Source of the DNA: Bremia lactucae | Taxonomy: Eukaryota > Oomycota > Peronosporomycetes > Peronosporales > Peronosporaceae | Assembly: GCF_004359215.1 (NCBI RefSeq) | Contig: NC_090613.1 | Location: forward strand, 3,405,191 to 3,469,190 | Direction of reading: 5' to 3' | Length of the DNA stretch: 64,000 bases | Part shown: positions 32,841 to 42,959 of the stretch, piece by piece | How positions within the stretch are numbered: the first letter of the stretch is position 1 | Layout of the letters: every line of letters starts with the position of its first letter | Made by a program: the position numbers and the translations under genes | Notes under the pieces: generated by a model | Told to the model about the DNA's origin: nothing | Seen by the model: only the letters and a program-made list of their open reading frames with translations | The model's database searches: none

Positions 32841-33279
32841 GCCCCCCCTGAGAGTGCTTTCGGTTGACATACTTCAGTCTATACTTGGTTCGATATTTGG
32901 CAAGTGCCATATTGGCAATTGTGTTCATTTTGGAATTGCCGGACCAATAGCCAACTCTCTGTCTCAACTGCGTGCATCGAGTTTGACTTGTGGTGCTAGA
33001 AATATTCGTTTATGCAGCAGATGGGGTTCACAATCATCTGTTCCTCGTTGCACTCCGGTAATGATGGACTGCTAACGTGCGTTCAGCTTGGCTTGACATT
33101 CGATTGATCTCTGCCAACTAATGTGGTGTAAAGCGCAACGCCACTTCACAGTTGAACCTCTTGTCGTGGAGAGTCTAAACACTATGCAAATAGATCGTAG
33201 GTCGGATCACTGGCGCTCTTGAATTCTTCGACGTCGTGGCTACCATTGAGCATGATACATAAATATTCGCGACACCATT

Positions 33280-34215
33280 CGTGCGGCGTCTAATCTTGGC
33301 TTAGACTCAGACGGGTGGAAGCGCAAGACCTGTAAAGCTATGATATCTGATAAATCGAGGCTCCATCGTAATCGCACTTGTGAAATTCGCAAGGCTCGTG
33401 CAAGAGTTTCGTATGCTGCAGATGAATTTGTTTCTACGCGAAGCTCAGAGTCCTAGCAACAGCGTATACGAGCGCGTGCTGTCCTAGACTTTCAACAACA
33501 CCAATATTGAGAGCTCCACCAGAATGCCGGATTTGATACACATGCCACTCACGTGACGCATCCGACGCGGCGTTGTTTTGTCCTCAGCCTTCGGACCTTC
33601 GAAGATACTGATTGTGACTACTTTCTGCTCAAATGGGAGCGAGGCTACAATTTGGCTAAAGTCGCAGAAATAAGTCGCCAACACTGGGGTGTGATCTTTG
33701 GCGATTCCGAATGCTCACCTTGCTACCGGAGACTGACCAGTAGTACAAGACCATATTTTGGACACTGTACATAGTTGCTTGACTTTTTCTCAGTCACAAG
33801 AACTTGACGCGCTCCCACCGATAAGGTCCTGCTTTTATCTGGGACTTTTCGCTCTCAGCATCTGGTCCTTCCGTTTGGCAGCGTTCTACGGTTTTGCCCC
33901 CAGCGCGTATTTAATGAAATCCTCGCTTTCATCTCAGCATAGAGCAGCTTTAACATTTCTAAAAAAAGCACAATCTCGGTCTGGTCCTGGAAATTTCAGG
34001 CCTATCTCTATGATGCAAGTTGATAGCAAAGTTGTGATAGGCACGCCAACGTATTGGATGTGCCGACTTATTCCACAACTAATTAATGTTGAACAGAAAA
34101 GTGTCATCTCGGGTTGGTCTCTGAATCACCATGTTTCTAATTTTCTGCTTCGTTGTTGTTCACTTTTCTTCCATCGACAGTGTAGCCGCCAGCGCGGAGG
34201 CAGGCCATACCCGCC
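33280..34215 (+). pseudogene. LINE (non-LTR retrotransposon) linker and reverse transcriptase fragment
   Basis: 33330-33780 encodes the basic region that typically lies between endonuclease and RT (RKARARVSYAADEFVSTR, HVTHPTRRCFVL, QHWGVIFGD). 33950-34140 holds the RT finger block SRSGPGNFRPISMMQVDSKV followed by RLIPQLINVEQKSVISGWSL, matching GNFRPI...LIs..Q.GFv.gR of L1-like elements. It ends before the FADD box. Frame changes and stops show decay. Confidence 0.75.
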
Positions 34216-34778
34216 ACTGCTGTAACATACTATAACTACTAGTTGAGAACTCGCAAGGCTAAATAAATGCAGCCGCTTTTCATCAAAATTGGCATGCAGA
34301 CTTGCTCTCGTCATGTTTGAAAACAGCTAGAATGATTGCTATAGTTTCTATAATAGTCGAAAAACGCCCGAATGGCTGTTACAAACCAGTAGAAAAAAGA
34401 TACTTGTTCAATGCCAGTAAAACAATTGTTTTCGAGCCAGTAAGAAAGGAAGTTGCGAGCGATTTAGAGATAGCAAATTTGTTTGCGAGCTAAGAATTTA
34501 TTAGATTCGCTTTGCGTTTTGGCCATTAAGCAACTTCATCTATCGACGTCCTAAATTTTAGCTATGCTTGTTGGAAGATGGTTTTTATGTGGCTTACATG
34601 ACACTGGAGAAGTTTCAGTGATGGGCGACTGCTCGCGGCTACGACGTCAGTGAAACGACCGCGCCGTGGTTAAAGTGAACACAATGTAGGGAGGTATTGG
34701 AATACATATAAAATCAGTAGCAGTTTCACGTTTTCACTCAATAAGAAAGGTTGTTGTTTTTACACAGGAATCCTTATA
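34216..34778 (+). repeat. Probable 5' LTR region of Copia-4
   Basis: The primer-binding site at 34779 must follow an LTR. A TGTTGGAAGATGG start at about 34568, like the TGTTGAAGG start of Copia-1, and a TATAAAA box at about 34710 are consistent, giving an LTR of about 210 bp. No second copy exists in the window to confirm it. 34216-34567 shows nothing recognisable. Confidence 0.4.
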
Positions 34779-34791
34779 GGTTATGAGCCCA
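34779..34791 (+). promoter_or_regulatory. Primer-binding site of Copia-4
   Basis: GGTTATGAGCCCA, identical to the 13 bases at 457-469. The ATG at 34783 opens a frame beginning MSPKIPVVPARNED. Confidence 0.65.
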
Positions 34792-36010
34792 AAAATTCCT
34801 GTAGTCCCTGCGCGCAATGAAGACGCGCCTGTGACACCGGGCGACCGCAATTAGGTCGCCATGTCACCATCTACCGAGTCTGTGGAGGCAGGCACGAGTG
34901 AGGTGGTCGATGAGACCAGCAATCTGAATTTCAAGATCCTCGAGGCATTGACCGCCATGCAAGATCGCGTGGCTCGTCCCTAGCTTTCGGAGCTTAAGCG
35001 AGAGGAGGAACAGCGCATGAAGGGATCTCAGAAACTGCTGTTTTCGAGACAGCATTTGGAAGATGTTTTGGCTCGTCACGAATAGGGCCTACTACTATGT
35101 CAACGTAAGGAGATGGCACTCCTTCATACACCTCCGCCGGTGACAGCAAATTTGACGAGAGTTTCGCAATTCGAGAGCTCTGTGTACCAACAGCATCAAG
35201 AGTATGTTGCTATGAGGCAAGGCCAGGCGATGTCCCAAGCGCCTGCACCGCAGCGTGCACCAGCACCACCTAATATTCCTCCTGACTCCTTTTTACATTA
35301 GTTGGGTGGTATTCGAGTCCCTGACATTCGCCAGAGGAAACTATTAATTCGTCCTTTCGATGGAAAGAGTTATACGAAGGATAAGGATATGGTTTTCTTC
35401 GTTGGGGTCATCGTTTTGTCAGGCAGCTTGTGCTGGCCCAAATGGCATTCGGATTTGATTGGTCTGAAGAAGTCAAGGCTGATTTACTTGGGCATTGACC
35501 CGGTGGTACTGCGGAGCGGTACTTCAATAAGCAGCTTGAGACTTGGTGGCAACAGCAACCTACTTTGCAGTGTGTGATGGAATGCTTGCACCAAACGTTC
35601 CAGACGACAATCACCTAAGCTCAAGCCAACAAGCTTTTTACTGCAAGGACAGACCCGAAGAGGTCTTGGCCTGAACACTATTTGTACCTAGTAGCAGTGA
35701 GCGACGCGACTGGCGGTGCAGAAGCGCTGGTACTTGAATACATTGTACAGTAGGCTTCTACGGATTTGCGTCACGCACAAATGGCTAAGTACGATAATAA
35801 TCGTATGGATAATTTAAGACACGCGGGGTTGCTGGCATACTTTGCCCAAGCAATTGAAACTGACGTGCGGGGCGCAAAGACTACTGGAAAGGATGTCGTG
35901 TTGCATGAGCGGGATCAAGGCCAAGAGCAGTAACTAGGACCTGTTACAATCGCTAAAATGTTGGTCACAATGCGACATATTGTCGAGGAAAGAAGAACAA
36001 GAACAAAGAT
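34783..36010 (+). pseudogene. Copia-4 gag
   Basis: Frames contain LGGIRVPDIRQRKLLIRPFD (35300-35360) followed by a degenerate gag core (WSEEVKADLLGHYLTGTAER-like in shifted frame) and QTTITQAQANKLF-like sequence near 35600. Stops at 34852, 34981 and 35299 among others interrupt it. No zinc knuckle is readable. Confidence 0.55.
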
Positions 36011-36034
36011 AACGGACATGGACGTGGAATTAAT

Positions 36035-37142
36035 ATGACTCTTGCTGTAGTCGCTGATTTGACCAACGTTCAAAATCAAGAGATATCGGACAGTGGTTCC
36101 AGTCGTCATCCTGCGAGTGGCGAGCGCAAGATGAAAGAATCAAGGGATTGTGAAAGTGAATGCATGCTACCAGATTGTCAAACGCTTCGTGTCACTAAAA
36201 TAGGTTCAGTCTTACTTCGAGTGCATGTTGCTGGTAAGTCCAGTATAATTCCACTGATTGATGTCCAGCTCGCACCAGTAATTTCGAGGAACATATTATC
36301 GTATGAGATGCTGGAGGAAAAGGATTTCAGCCTTACGTACGTGGATGGTGTTCGGTCATTGTTGCAGGCCAAGACTGGTATAGTGGCATTCAATGTTCAA
36401 ATGAACAATCACGTACTGATGGTAAAAGCTGAGTCAGAACGTTCAGTCATGGCGCCGCGCGATTTTTTCATGTCGATTTTAAATGAAGAAGCGAATGCCA
36501 AAGTTAATTTGGATGTGCAAGTTGACACTTTGATGAATTTTGAAAAGTATGGCACATTTGTCTTACGACACCATCAAACGTATTGTAAAAGACCCAAGAT
36601 CGGGAATACAGTTGAGCGACAAGGTGCGCGTGGATTTTTTACTTGTGCGCAAGAAATACAAACAAAAAACGATCATTCGAAGCAATATACTGGCAAGAAT
36701 TCTCCAATTGAAAAAATCGGAGGAGTGATACGCAGCGATTTGAAGGGTCCGATGACGCCGAAGGATCGTCTAGGTAATTGTTCTTCGAGAAAATATTTGA
36801 TTGTAGGATTCACATTCTGCGTACTGATGGAGGCGGTCAATATCAGAACGTTAATTTATTTTGCTAGAAAATGGGGTCGCGCGCAAGTGTCTGAAACCAG
36901 AAATCAAGTATCAAACGCAAAGGCAGAGCGCATGCACAGGACTATCTTGAACATGGCCAGGTGTATGATATTTGCCTGCGGACTACCTTTGTATTTCTGG
37001 GCAGAGCCGTTGAGTACGCTGCACACATACTAAATCGGAGTCCGAGCCGCTCGAACAAAAATAGGGCATCTCTTATCGAAGTGCTGACGTAAGTTACTAA
37101 TTTAAGCTGTATCCTGGCATTTGGATCGATATGCACAGTTTG
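36035..37142 (+). pseudogene. Copia-4 protease and integrase
   Basis: A 332-codon open frame begins at 36035. The protease motif is SDSGSSRHPAS (D-S-G present), then VQLAPVISRNILSYEMLEEK. Pre-integrase and integrase follow: GGVIRSDLKGPMTPKDRLGN, KAERMHRTILNMARCMIFAC, then LPLYFWAEPL. The middle of the integrase core, with the second Asp and the Glu, is deleted between about 36840 and 36890, so it cannot be active despite the open frame. Confidence 0.75.
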
Positions 37143-37845
37143 NNNNNNNNNNNNNNNNNNNNNNNNNNNNNNNNNNNNNNNNNNNNNNNNNNNNNNNNNN
37201 NNNNNNNNNNNNNNNNNNNNNNNNNNNNNNNNNNNNNNNNNNNNNNNNNNNNNNNNNNNNNNNNNNNNNNNNNNNNNNNNNNNNNNNNNNNNNNNNNNNN
37301 NNNNNNNNNNNNNNNNNNNNNNNNNNNNNNNNNNNNNNNNNNNNNNNNNNNNNNNNNNNNNNNNNNNNNNNNNNNNNNNNNNNNNNNNNNNNNNNNNNNN
37401 NNNNNNNNNNNNNNNNNNNNNNNNNNNNNNNNNNNNNNNNNNNNNNNNNNNNNNNNNNNNNNNNNNNNNNNNNNNNNNNNNNNNNNNNNNNNNNNNNNNN
37501 NNNNNNNNNNNNNNNNNNNNNNNNNNNNNNNNNNNNNNNNNNNNNNNNNNNNNNNNNNNNNNNNNNNNNNNNNNNNNNNNNNNNNNNNNNNNNNNNNNNN
37601 NNNNNNNNNNNNNNNNNNNNNNNNNNNNNNNNNNNNNNNNNNNNNNNNNNNNNNNNNNNNNNNNNNNNNNNNNNNNNNNNNNNNNNNNNNNNNNNNNNNN
37701 NNNNNNNNNNNNNNNNNNNNNNNNNNNNNNNNNNNNNNNNNNNNNNNNNNNNNNNNNNNNNNNNNNNNNNNNNNNNNNNNNNNNNNNNNNNNNNNNNNNN
37801 NNNNNNNNNNNNNNNNNNNNNNNNNNNNNNNNNNNNNNNNNNNNN
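37143..37845. other. Assembly gap (703 N) with duplicated edges
   Basis: The 69 bases before the gap (37074-37142) are repeated exactly just after it (37846-37914). This is typical of unmerged contig ends, so the true gap may be zero or negative in length. Confidence 0.95.
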
Positions 37846-37914
37846 TATCGAAGTGCTGACGTAAGTTACTAATTTAAGCTGTATCCTGGCATTTGGATCG
37901 ATATGCACAGTTTG

Positions 37915-39045
37915 TAAGGACTCACGGAAGAATTTTCTTCAGCAACGCGCACGAGGGTGTCGGAATGATTGTTGGTAAGAGTGACGAGGTAAAAGGATAT
38001 CGTGTGCTTTTGAAGAAAGAGAGAGTGGTCATTGTCACTCAGAATGTGAATATATCGAGACATCACAATATTCACATATACAGCGAGATATTAATGTCGA
38101 AAATGGCGATGACATGGTGATGTTAGAAGGAGATGAGAGATTGTTGCGCAAAAAACTACTCGTTATAAGACTCAGAAGAAGAGGTACAAGGCCTGGCAGA
38201 GATCGCGGAATGAAACGCGCTCGATAGCAAGTGTTTCGCTGGATGATGATCATCAAAAGGAGATCATTACGACGGAAGTGAATCTTATCACTGAACGTGA
38301 TTCATTGAATTAAGGAGAGGCTATAAGAAGCCAAAAGTCGGATGAAAGGGAAAATCTATGGACGAAGAACTGTCTGCTTTCAGCAGACTTGGCGTTTTTG
38401 GAGTCATTAAATGTCCCAAGGACATAAATGCCCTGCGTTGTAATTGAATATTTAAGACGAAGGCTGACGCACAGTTAACATTGAGCGTTTTAAAGCCCGA
38501 CTTGTTGCTTGTGGAAACGAGCAGAAATTCGTAGTTGATTCCTTTTAAACATTTGCTGCAGTCATGAATTTGGCGACAGTCAAAATTATTTTGGCTTCGG
38601 CGGTTATTGGAAAAGCTCCTGCTCATCTTGGCGATGCGCGAAATGCCTATGCGCAAGCTGACAAGGAAAGCGGATTGGAAATAAACCTGCGTGTACCAGG
38701 CGAAATGTTTTTCACGATCGAAGAGCTTAAACAGTTTGAAGCTGAGACTGGCGACGTTTTAGTTTATGCTAAAGTTATAAAAGACTTTGTATGCTTAAGA
38801 GCAGGCTGGGCGTATGTGGAGCAGCTGCTTCACGACAAGCTCACTGAAGCTGGGTTCTCGAGATACGTTACTGATATGTGTCTATACCGCAAAGCAATCG
38901 ATGGAGACATAACACTTGTTGGTGTTTACGTCGATGACCTTTAAGTAACATCGACTCGTGCTGATCTGATGAGGCGTTTTTGTTAAGTCTTACATCGCTG
39001 TCGATCAAGCAGCTTGGACGCATCAGCAAATTTCTCGGTATGCAG
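37915..39045 (+). pseudogene. Copia-4 linker and reverse transcriptase
   Basis: The linker starts NAHEGVGMIVGKSDEVKGYR followed by VLLKKERVVIVTQNV, the usual FVGYS.E.KGYR block. RT (38564-38944) has NLATVKIILASAV, HLGDARNAYAQADKE and ends LVGVYVDDL, so the catalytic YVDD is intact, followed by a stop. LGRISKFLGMQ near 39010-39045 is the last recognisable RT block before the LTR. Confidence 0.75.
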
Positions 39046-39482
39046 AATGGGGCACTACTGACTTGTACTGCTTCTGTACAAGTCCACTTCGCACTACCTC
39101 AGTGCGAGTTGTACCTCACGTCACTTCACGTAAACTAGTACGTGCAGAGAAAGACTCTCTTTAAAACACTTGCTTTAAAGAGGGTTAACTAAATACTGTA
39201 TTATTATAATTAAGTTCTTCTGTTCTATCTACTTGAAAACGAGCTTAATTATTAACTAATACAAAACATGTAATAAAGTCTTATCCGTCTTTCTCTTTGC
39301 GCGCGTCCAGCGCTGACTGGACCGCGGAGAAAGTAGATATAATGGTCTATATCTACCAATGGATAAGCTTTTCGAATTTTACCATGTAAAGTAATATTCT
39401 TCAAATATTCTCTACCATTTAGATAATATGTTAATTAACAATCTTTAAGTGTTTATTTCATGCAACGATACACCCCGTTACA
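39046..39482 (-). repeat. 3' LTR of a Gypsy-A-family element, minus orientation
   Basis: On the minus strand it begins TGTAACGGGGTGTATCGTTG at 39482 and ends near 39046, cutting Copia-4 RT. It is followed (upstream on the minus strand) by a purine tract, so it is a 3' LTR whose element interior has been lost. Confidence 0.85.
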
Positions 39483-39625
39483 TCACCCCTCCCTTAAACG
39501 ACAATCACTCTGACTGTCATTAGGAAGAGTGGTCACTATAAGACCACTTTATTAAAAATGATGTTGATTGGTCAGAATTATTACTTTTATTCTATCGCAG
39601 GGTTAACAAGTCTCATATTCGCAAC
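39483..39625 (-). mobile_element. 3' untranslated end and polypurine tract of a gypsy
   Basis: On the minus strand TTTAAGGGAGGGGTGA directly precedes the LTR start. A very similar tract (TTTAAGGGAGTGGATAG) precedes the LTR at 54752. The remaining about 120 bases are untranslated gypsy sequence; the interior is deleted. Confidence 0.65.
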
Positions 39626-39629
39626 AACA

Positions 39630-40405
39630 GAATGGGTTGGCTGAGCGGGCTAGAGGAATGCTCAGCCATATGCAATTGGACAAGATTTGGTGGGCTGAGG
39701 CGATGAACACAGCAGTCTTTATGACAAACCGAGTTCCATCTGTCAGTCACCCGACTACGACTCCATTTGAGTTTATCTTCGGGTAAAACCTGACCTCTCT
39801 GAGATGTAGGTATTTGAGTCTAAGGGATATGCACATGTCGACAAGTCAAAGAGGATCAAGATGACCAAGAAGGCGATTCAATGTATTTTTCTAGGTTACT
39901 CGGAACAAATCAAGCGGTTTCGTATATAGGATGAAGATGCTAAGAGGGTGACGTACACGAGATCGGCGAATTTTGGTGAGCGACCACCACTTCAGTACGT
40001 AAAACATTACAGCAGATTAACTGACCAAGAAATTCGCGCTGTTCATGATGAAGACGTTGTTTCTCTCCATTTTAAGCAGATAAGAGGTATGGAAGACGTG
40101 GACATGGAAATGGATGACAGTCACAATATACATGAGGAGAGTCGCGTCCAATATACACGTCCAACAACGATGTCTCTACCACCGAGATGCAACATTGAAT
40201 TGGACGGACTCGTCGGATCTAATGTTGTAGACCCCATGTTTGAGATTGATGATGTTACAATGATTAAAGAAGATCAGGAATCAGCTGAAGAAGTGTCAAG
40301 ACCAGGGCAAATGGTGATTAGACCAAGTCAACGAACAAGTGTTCAAACATCTCAAACAAATCGCGATGGGTCCATTTGTATCGGTGCAAAATGGACAATT
40401 TAAAG
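39630..40405 (+). pseudogene. Copia-5 fragment: integrase C-terminus and linker
   Basis: The plus strand reads QQNGLAERARGMLSHMQLDK followed by IWWAEAMNTAVFMTNRVPSV, then YAHVDKSKRIKM-like and a linker with an acidic middle (EDVDMEMDDSHNIHEE). It matches the integrase catalytic Glu block (NG.AER) of copia. It is bounded on both sides by gypsy LTR-related sequence. Confidence 0.75.
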
Positions 40406-40464
40406 CGCTGGTACCAGTGGGTGGTACAGGTGAGAAACTTGATCATGGAATAGATGAATGTCAT

Positions 40465-40901
40465 TGTAATGGGTGTATAGTTACATAAATTAACACTTAA
40501 AGGTTGTGAATAAGGATAATATCTACAAGGTAGAGAATATTTGGAGAATATTACCATACATGGTAATATTCTATAAGCTTATCCATTGGTAGATATAGAA
40601 AATAATATCTACTTTCTATGCGGTCCAGTCAGCGCTGGACGCGCGCAAAGAGAAAGACAGATAAGACTTTATTACATATTTTGTATTAGCTTTTAATTAA
40701 GTTAGTGTTAAGTAGATAGAATAGAAGCACTTAATTATATTTATACAGTTTTTAATGAACCCTCTTTAAAGCAAGTATTTTAAAGAGAGTATGTCTCTGC
40801 ACGTACTGGTGTACGTGAAGTGACGTGAGGCACCACTCGCACTGAGGCAGTGCGAAGTGGGCTTGTACTGAAGCAGTGCAAGTCAGTAGTACCCCGTTAC
40901 A
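40465..40901 (+). repeat. 5' LTR of Gypsy-A
   Basis: 437 bp, TGTAATGGGTGTATAG... to ...ACCCCGTTACA. Other copies are at 58072-58509 (+), 39046-39482 (-) and 26564-26957 (-). Confidence 0.88.
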
Positions 40902-40903
40902 CC

Positions 40904-40919
40904 TGGTAGCACTTTGTAG
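40904..40919 (+). promoter_or_regulatory. Primer-binding site of Gypsy-A
   Basis: TGGTAGCACTTTGTAG follows the LTR after two bases (CC), as in the other gypsies here. Confidence 0.6.
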
Positions 40920-40951
40920 TCCTTCCAAGGACCACAGTTCCATCATCTAAC

Positions 40952-42075
40952 ATGGACATGTCAGATGATAATGGAAATACGCATCACGTTTTGTGTGATA
41001 GCTACTCCTTTCTAAGTGACATAGAAAGGAGTGCGGTCGAACGAATAAGTTCAACCGTAGAGAACGATGTCAACTTGGCCATGCTGTCCGGCTTGGACAG
41101 AGATGCCCTCTATATAGTCATCGCCAAATTCATACAACATGAACTTGACGAGGCGAAGGCGAAGGTAGCCTTGCTAAATCAGCAAGGCTCTCAACAGGCA
41201 GAATTGTTAAGGTTACAACAGGTACAGACCCCTGTACCTGGGATGACGTACACGCGTCGCCCCGAAACCTTAAAGATTGACATCTCTAAGAATAAAGGAG
41301 TCGAAGAAGACTCCCTTTTAAGATGGTTTGTCGAGTTGGACGATACCAAGGAGGCTCGTCACATCGTCGACGAGGAAATGCAAGTCGCATTTGCTTAGTA
41401 AATTTGGCAGGTCGTGCCAAAACTTGGGCACTAGGCCTAAGTTGCGCAACCCTTATGTCTTTTTAGTCGCTAGAAGCTTTTAAAGCCCGGCTCAAACTGA
41501 CGTTTGAACCGCCTAGGGCTCAGTTTAGAGCTCGATCAGAGCTTCTGAAACTCAAGCAAGGCAAGCGGGATGTTAACTCTTATGCCCAGCACAAACGACT
41601 CTTAGCGAGTTGTATCACAAACAACCAAGTTCCTGAACACACGTTATTTACGGTGTTCATGCAAGGTCTTACGGATGGTCCTGTTAAGACCCGCCTGTTC
41701 CGCTTGGAACTGGATACACTTGAAGAAGCAATATCCGTTGCGGAACAGGGGGAGTTTAGCTTGAGACAGGCTCAAGCTAGTTCGTCATCATATCGTCCTC
41801 CAAAACGGCACGAACTGGGAGAACCAAAACCTATGAACCTCTCTTATGTCAAAAGCGAGAAACCTCGCTTTTCGAACAAAAAGCGATTGCAAAAATGCAA
41901 CTGCTGTCAAAATTTAGGGCACTAAGCTCATGAGTGTAGTGCTCCACGCCCACTACCGAGAGGAACTGAGCGTAAATATGGACTGAATGCCAAAAAGGGC
42001 AACGGTCGCGGGTCCGACGTTGTTGCGAAATCACAACAGCGAGGTGGACCGCCAAAAAACGGTCCGGTTCAGTAG
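40952..42075 (+). pseudogene. Gypsy-A gag and zinc knuckle
   Basis: Starts MDMSDDNGNTHHVLCDSYSF; a helical region (YIVIAKFIQHELDEAKAKVA) and the gag core LLRWFVELDDTKEARHIVDE, then, after a stop at 41396, FKARLKLTFEPPRAQFRARS, VFMQGLTDGPVKTRLFRLEL and LEEAISVAEQGEFSL. The knuckle CNCCQNLGH then stop (where the family has YAHEC) is interrupted. At least three stops. Confidence 0.8.
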
Positions 42076-42123
42076 GAGCAACGCCCTACTGGTCTAGCAA
42101 CCTCAAGAGAATTTGCAAATCTC

Positions 42124-42741
42124 TTGACTAAAGTTGCTCCAGACACACAATCATTATGTGTCTCTGCACCTGGTGATGAGGTATCCCTCATCACCTTGAA
42201 ATTGAAAGTGACAAATGATTTGTCACTCAGAGCCCTAGTGGACTGCGGAGCGTCGAATAACTTTATTCGTCGCCAGTCACTAGAGGGTCGTAGGCTCAAA
42301 TATGCTGAGCGCGACATCCCTCCAACAAGGATGACGGTGCGTCTAGCGACAGGCGCATCGATAACAGTAATGAAACGTGTAGTGAAATTTCACTACACGT
42401 TTAGAGATTTACAGTATAATGATGAGTTCATCGTACTGGATTTGGATGACAAGTTTGATGTCATCCTAGGCTTACCTTGGCTCAGAAAAAATGAGCAAAG
42501 GATCAGCTGGCAGCATCGATCCGTAAAGATGCCTGCCACTTGTTCATCAGATGGCCATCTGATGAACGTCTTGGAGCGTTTACAAGCGTGTGGATGTACT
42601 ACGAGTGAAAGCGATGGCCTCACTTGTGGTACGGTCGTTAGCACGACTGCACAAGGTCACAGTGTGATTACTTTTACCCTGTGGAGTCAGCTGCCGGCGG
42701 CTGTGCGAATGCACAGAAAGCCTCGAAGGTCCACCACTTGA
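42124..42741 (+). pseudogene. Gypsy-A aspartic protease
   Basis: A 205-codon open frame. The retropepsin core is SLRALVDCGASNNFIRRQSL, where the catalytic D-S/T-G is D-C-G, followed by MTVRLATGASITVMKR and FDVILGLPWLRKNEQRISWQ. The D-C-G form also occurs at 59.8 kb, so it is ancestral to both copies; it may be impaired. Confidence 0.8.
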
Positions 42742-42959
42742 ATAAGTCGAGTGGGTTGAGACATAAATGTACGCCTAGCGGGCGACATTCAAGGAAAATA
42801 CCGGTAATCCAAATTGGACACAACGATAATCCTAGGTCGAGGAGATAGTCGACCGTAGAGGACCCGACTGTAATAGCGCAACCGAAAGATGTTGAGGGAA
42901 TAAGACACGTACTTGAGGAGAAATTTCCACAAATAGTTAATGCTGAAGTGACTAGACTT

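Larger units (their letters stand above)
34783..39045 (+). mobile_element. Copia-4, LTR retrotransposon with assembly gap
   Basis: Gag, protease, integrase and the first half of RT of a different copia family, on the plus strand. It is interrupted by an N gap (37143-37845) and cut at about 39045 in RT, where a gypsy LTR abuts. Heavily decayed. Confidence 0.8.
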
